Of a stretch of 25,802 nucleotides of DNA, positions 22,778 to 25,802 are shown in pieces. The notes under the pieces were generated by a model. That model was not told the origin of the DNA and ran no database searches. It saw only the letters and a program-made list of their open reading frames with translations. Every line of letters starts with the position of its first letter. Position 1 is the first letter of the stretch. The position numbers and the translations under genes are program-made. The stretch is from an uncultured Collinsella sp. (GTDB lineage Bacteria > Actinomycetota > Coriobacteriia > Coriobacteriales > Coriobacteriaceae). The stretch spans positions 1 through 25,802 of the forward strand of contig CABQJJ010000019.1 of NCBI GenBank assembly GCA_902464485.1, given 5' to 3'.

Positions 22778-24004
22778 CTAGGCCTGGGCGGCAGCGGAGC
22801 TGGGACCCTGGACCTTTGCCCACGTCTTGAGCGACAGCGTATCGATCTCGATAAAGCCGGCGCTGGCCTTCTCGTCAAACGTGGTGTCGCGGTCATAGGT
22901 GGCCAGACCGTAGTCATACAGGCTAAACGGGCTCTTGCGGCCAACGACATGGCAGTTGCCCTTAAAGAACTTCAGGCGGACGGTGCCGGTCACGAACTTC
23001 TGGGTATCGGCCATAAAGGCATCGAGCGCGTTTTTGAGCGGGCTGTACCACTGGCCGTTGTACACGGCGGTGGCCCAATCCTGCTCGAGCTTAATCTTGG
23101 TCTTGAGCAGGTCGCCCTCGACGCAGATGTCCTCGAGCGCCTTGTGGGCGGTGATGAGCGTCAGGGCGCCAGGAACCTCGTAGCACTCGCGGCTCTTAAG
23201 GCCCACCAGACGATCCTCGACCAGGTCGAGACGGCCAAAGCCATTGTCGCCGGAGATCTTGTTGAGAGCGATGACGATCTCGGAGAGCTTCATCTTCTTG
23301 CCATCGACGGCGACGGGCTTGCCGGCCTCAAACTCAATCTCGGTATAGGTCGGGGTGTCCGGCGTGTCCTCGGGGTTCTTGGTCATAACCCAGGCGTCGT
23401 CGAGCGGCTCGTTCCAAGGATCTTCCAGGTGGCCACACTCAATGGCACGACCCCACAGGTTGTCGTCGATGGAATAGGGGTTGTCGTTGGCACCCTCGGG
23501 AACCGGCACGTTGTGGGCATGTGCGTAGGCGACCTCGTCGGGACGGCACTTCAGATCCCACTCACGCACCGGAGCAATAACCTTAAGATCGGGGTCGAGG
23601 GCCTTGACGGCAGCCTCAAAACGAACCTGGTCGTTACCCTTGCCGGTGCAGCCGTGGGCGACGTAGGTCGCGCCAAACTCGTGAGCGACCTCGACAAGCT
23701 TCTTGGCGAGCAGCGGGCGAGACAAGGCAGAGAGCAGCGGGTACTTGTTCTCGTACATAGAGTTTGCGGCAATGGCCTTAGTCAGGAACTCATCGGAGAA
23801 CTCGTCGCGCAGGTCGAGCACCTGGCAGTCCAGAACGCCCAGGTCGAGCGCCTTCTGCTTCTTGGCATCCAGGCCGGTCTCCTCCTGGCCCACATTGCCG
23901 CAGACGCAGACGACATCGAGATTCTTCTCGTCCTGGAGCCACTTGACACATACAGACGTATCAAGACCACCAGAATATGCGAGAACGACTTTTTCCTTGC
24001 TCAT
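22778..24004 (-). CDS. argG: Argininosuccinate synthase
   Basis: A 408-residue cytoplasmic ATP-dependent ligase joining citrulline and aspartate. It begins MSKEKVVLAYSGGLDTSVCV, with the SGGLDTS pyrophosphatase loop. ATYVAHGCTGKGNDQVRFE near residues 113-131 is the second signature, and YSIDDNLWGRAIECG near 178 is conserved. ATG 24004 has AAAGGA seven bases upstream; a frame to 24055 is not family-like. The C-terminus matches the family's helical tail. Between its stop and argH lie a hairpin and a small ORF. Confidence 0.96.
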   Translation of the reverse strand: MSKEKVVLAYSGGLDTSVCVKWLQDEKNLDVVCVCGNVGQEETGLDAKKQKALDLGVLDCQVLDLRDEFSDEFLTKAIAANSMYENKYPLLSALSRPLLAKKLVEVAHEFGATYVAHGCTGKGNDQVRFEAAVKALDPDLKVIAPVREWDLKCRPDEVAYAHAHNVPVPEGANDNPYSIDDNLWGRAIECGHLEDPWNEPLDDAWVMTKNPEDTPDTPTYTEIEFEAGKPVAVDGKKMKLSEIVIALNKISGDNGFGRLDLVEDRLVGLKSRECYEVPGALTLITAHKALEDICVEGDLLKTKIKLEQDWATAVYNGQWYSPLKNALDAFMADTQKFVTGTVRLKFFKGNCHVVGRKSPFSLYDYGLATYDRDTTFDEKASAGFIEIDTLSLKTWAKVQGPSSAAAQA

Positions 24005-24557
24005 GGCTGTTTCCTTTCGCCCTTGGTAGCTAGTTAGAACATCGGTCAGTTGCAAGTCATTTCAAGGTCACATACTGCGCAATATCAGGTTAAATAGCAT
24101 AAAGCACCACAACATGCCCTAGAAACATGCAGTTGTGTCGTGCTAAAACCCAACGACCTCAAAATGACTCTGTTGAGGCAATTCGCCCCATGCGGACAGA
24201 GACGATTGTTATCGTCGTCGGGAAATTGCGCGCTGGCGTCGGATGGCATTGTCTGCAGTAGTGATGATCTTTACGAACTGCATCTGCCTCTCCTTTCACC
24301 TATCGCCGGGCGCAATTCTAATATCGTAAACGGTACCTTTTCCTCGGTAAGCGGCTCTTTTGCCGTCTCCGTTTTCGATGGTCGCTATATTACGCTAAAG
24401 TGCCTGCTGTACAAGCGGCAAATTCAAATTACTGAAAAGTTTTTTCATTAGTTTGTGAATTGCAGTGCAAATACGCACCATTCCTGCGAAAATACGCTCG
24501 ATTACATAGCAGAGGGTCATTACGCCCGAAACAATCTGGAAACGGAAAAGCGCATTT
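24005..24557. other. Long intergenic region upstream of argG and the Cof-type phosphatase gene
   Basis: About 550 bases, A+T-richer than the genes around it, between two divergent genes. No protein family is recognisable; a 103-codon frame at 24140-24451 lacks a binding site and is not accepted. Features seen are a nearly repeated GCATGTT at 24108-24132 (minus strand), and a direct repeat TGCAAATACGC / TGCGAAAATACGC near 24465-24500 upstream of the phosphatase gene. A minus-strand TTGCAA with TAGCTA 17 bases later, near 24026-24054, is a weak argG promoter candidate. Confidence 0.4.
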
Positions 24558-25385
24558 ATGCAGACTTATGAATCAGACGCCAACATCGGCAACATTAAAC
24601 TCATCGCCGTCGACATGGACAAGACGCTGCTGACCGACGAGCGCGTGCTGCCCCAGGGTCTCGACGAGCGTCTGGACAAGCTCGCCGACGCCGGCATCGT
24701 ATTCTGCCCCGCCAGCGGACGCCCCGCTCCCAAGCTCGAGGAAATGTTCGAGGGCATTAAGAACCGCCTCGCTTTTTGTCCCGACAACGGAGCGTGCGTG
24801 ATCTATCGCGGCAGCTATATCTATAAGAGTAATATCGACGTGGAGCTGTACCAGCAGGTCTTGAGCCGCGCCTCGGAGGATCCGCGCGCTGTCCCCGTCC
24901 TGTGCTGCTTCGACGAGTTCTACGTGCTTGCCCGCGACCATCAATACCACGACGAGATCAGCGTCTACTACAACACAATCAACTACGTCGATAGCTTTGA
25001 GGGCATTGATATCGAGTCCAACAAGATCTCGATCTTCTTCCCCGCCTATGATGCCGAGCCTGCATTCCGCGAGACCTATAGCCCCGAGTTCTCGGACAAG
25101 CTCTACGTCACCAACGCCGGGCGCGAGTGGATCGACTTTATGAACCTGGGCGTCGACAAGGGCGCCGGCGTCGCGCACCTGTGCGAGCGCCTGGGCATCG
25201 ATATCACCGACGCCGCCGCCGTGGGCGATACCTACAACGATATCCCCATGCTGGAGCGCGTCGGACACAGCTTTATCGTGGACAATGCCGAGGAGCACAT
25301 GAACGCGCACGCCAAATGGCGCATTCCGAGCAACAACGACGGGGGCGTACTGACGCTCATCGACGCCATCTTGGCGGCTCGTTAA
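24558..25385 (+). CDS. Cof-type HAD phosphatase
   Basis: A 275-residue cytoplasmic phosphatase of the Cof/YidA subfamily. Motif I is LIAVDMDKTLLTDERVL near residues 15-31. FCPASGRPAPKL near 49-60 is motif II, a large C2-type cap lies between residues 85 and 190, DKGAGVAHLCERLG near 200 holds the motif III lysine, and AAVGDTYNDIPMLE near 220 is motif IV. Members act on sugar phosphates, flavin or other small phosphates; the substrate here is unknown. The ATG at 24558 has only a modest binding site (GGAAAAG). A 34-bp inverted repeat begins 11 bases after the stop. Confidence 0.87.
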   Translation: MQTYESDANIGNIKLIAVDMDKTLLTDERVLPQGLDERLDKLADAGIVFCPASGRPAPKLEEMFEGIKNRLAFCPDNGACVIYRGSYIYKSNIDVELYQQVLSRASEDPRAVPVLCCFDEFYVLARDHQYHDEISVYYNTINYVDSFEGIDIESNKISIFFPAYDAEPAFRETYSPEFSDKLYVTNAGREWIDFMNLGVDKGAGVAHLCERLGIDITDAAAVGDTYNDIPMLERVGHSFIVDNAEEHMNAHAKWRIPSNNDGGVLTLIDAILAAR

Positions 25386-25396
25386 CATAGCTTGTC

Positions 25397-25526
25397 GGAC
25401 CTGGCCGGGCGACGCGGGTAAGTTTTTCGTTCGGTCAGGTCCTGGGCTCGCTCGAAGGCCACATTAAGTGGCCTTCGGCTCGTGCGGAATCTACGAAAAA
25501 CTTACCCGCGTCGCCCGGCCAGGTCC
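25397..25526. repeat. 130-bp element with perfect 34-bp inverted repeats
   Basis: 25397-25430 and 25493-25526 are perfect inverted copies of 34 bases. Between them, 25453-25462 and 25468-25477 form a second perfect 10-bp hairpin (CGAAGGCCAC / GTGGCCTTCG, loop ATTAA). CAGGTCCT occurs at 25436-25443 and again at 25520-25527, so one arm has an alternative partner. No reading frame or T tract is present. It lies between the phosphatase stop and the polA terminator and looks like a small non-coding repeat (MITE- or REP-like) or a structured RNA. It shares no sequence with the 112-nt elements. Confidence 0.75.
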
Positions 25527-25594
25527 TAGGTTTACTTGTCTGCCGCCTAGATGGCGTCTTGGCGTCTAGATACTTTGGCTGAATTAAATTGAAT

Positions 25595-25628
25595 GAAGGG
25601 AGCTCCTTGTTGATGAGGGGCTCCCTTC
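25595..25628 (-). terminator. Terminator after polA, possibly bidirectional
   Basis: A 12-bp stem (25595-25606 with 25617-25628, one wobble) around a 10-base loop lies 33 bases after the polA stop. On the minus strand it is followed by ATTCAATTTAATT; on the plus strand by TGTTTT, so it may serve both directions. Confidence 0.7.
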
Positions 25629-25661
25629 TGTTTTGGCTACTTTGGGGTTGTTGGTACGTCT

Positions 25662-25802
25662 TTATTTGGCATCAGCCCAGGTTATGCCGGTGCTGGCTTC
25701 GGCGATTAGGGGTACGCGGAGGTCTACTACGTGCTCCATGACGTCTTGGACCATGGCGGTGAGGCGCTCGACTTCGTCGACGGGGCACTCAAAGTCCAGT
25801 TC
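25662..25802 (-). CDS. polA: DNA polymerase I, C-terminal end (partial)
   Basis: The last 46 residues and stop of a gene that enters from the right edge. The sequence ELDFECPVDEVERL ... MVQDVMEHVVDLRVPL ... GITWADAK matches the end of family A DNA polymerases, which read ELIFE-P--E ... M--A--L-VPL ... G-NW--AK. This is the tail of the polymerase domain that fills gaps and processes Okazaki fragments. The stop is at 25662-25664. Only the C-terminus is visible, so domain content (5' nuclease, proofreading) cannot be judged. Confidence 0.88.
   Translation of the reverse strand, partial: ELDFECPVDEVERLTAMVQDVMEHVVDLRVPLIAEASTGITWADAK

Noticed and set aside
24140..24451. A 103-codon plus-strand frame in the gap before the Cof-type phosphatase
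   Set aside because: GTG start without a ribosome binding site, no recognisable motif, and base composition like the surrounding non-coding DNA. It could be a decayed gene but nothing supports that.
1..25802. CRISPR array, prophage or IS element
   Set aside because: No regularly spaced repeats, no integrase or transposase frames and no tRNA-associated junctions were seen.

Overview
The window reads as a core-genome segment of a GC-rich anaerobic actinobacterium, most likely class Coriobacteriia and probably Collinsella or a close relative. This is an inference from gene content (oxygen-sensitive 2-hydroxyacyl-CoA dehydratase-type reductase, molybdenum uptake and insertion genes, O-acetylhomoserine sulfhydrylase, UPF0597 cysteine desulfidase-like protein), compact GC-rich genes, and frequent GTG/TTG starts. 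No phage, IS transposase, tRNA or CRISPR array was seen.

Layout. 1-958: the 5' end of a dehydratase/double-cubane reductase gene leaving the left edge on the minus strand, behind a long leader. 959-6373: a molybdenum block, all minus strand: moeA-moaB, a terminator, then modA-modB-modC with its own promoter. 6585-9055: plus-strand CLC anion transporter and YegS/DagK-type lipid kinase. 9063-13072 (minus): release-factor-like ribosome rescue protein between two palindromes, xpt, an MFS exporter and metY. 13303-14452: a C_GCAxxG_C_C protein (plus) converging on a YigZ/IMPACT protein (minus). 14567-15049: a 112-nt folded element and the RNase P RNA gene rnpB (minus). 15388-17628: rpsA (minus) diverging from a HAD hydrolase (plus). 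17673-19143: a second copy of the 112-nt element and the UPF0597 gene. 19418-22255: rpiB (plus), then ndk and argH (minus). 22374-24004: an unrecognised 56-codon gene and argG (minus). 24558-25802: a Cof-type HAD phosphatase, a 34-bp inverted repeat, and the 3' end of polA (minus).

Functional links. ModABC brings in molybdate; MoaB (Mog-type) adenylates molybdopterin and MoeA inserts the metal. argG and argH are the last two steps of arginine synthesis. rnpB, rpsA, the rescue factor and ndk are housekeeping genes. Most minus-strand transcription units end in clear intrinsic terminators.

The most unusual feature is a pair of 112-nt elements at 14567-14678 and 17673-17784. They have identical length, identical end motifs (CAGCGA and GCAGCGTC), a conserved 43-nt core, and outer arms that differ in sequence but remain self-complementary in each copy. 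The core can form three tandem G-A/A-G mismatch pairs, and the wobbles favour the plus strand as the folded RNA. This looks like a structured RNA or folded-DNA family; whether it has already been described cannot be decided from the sequence alone.
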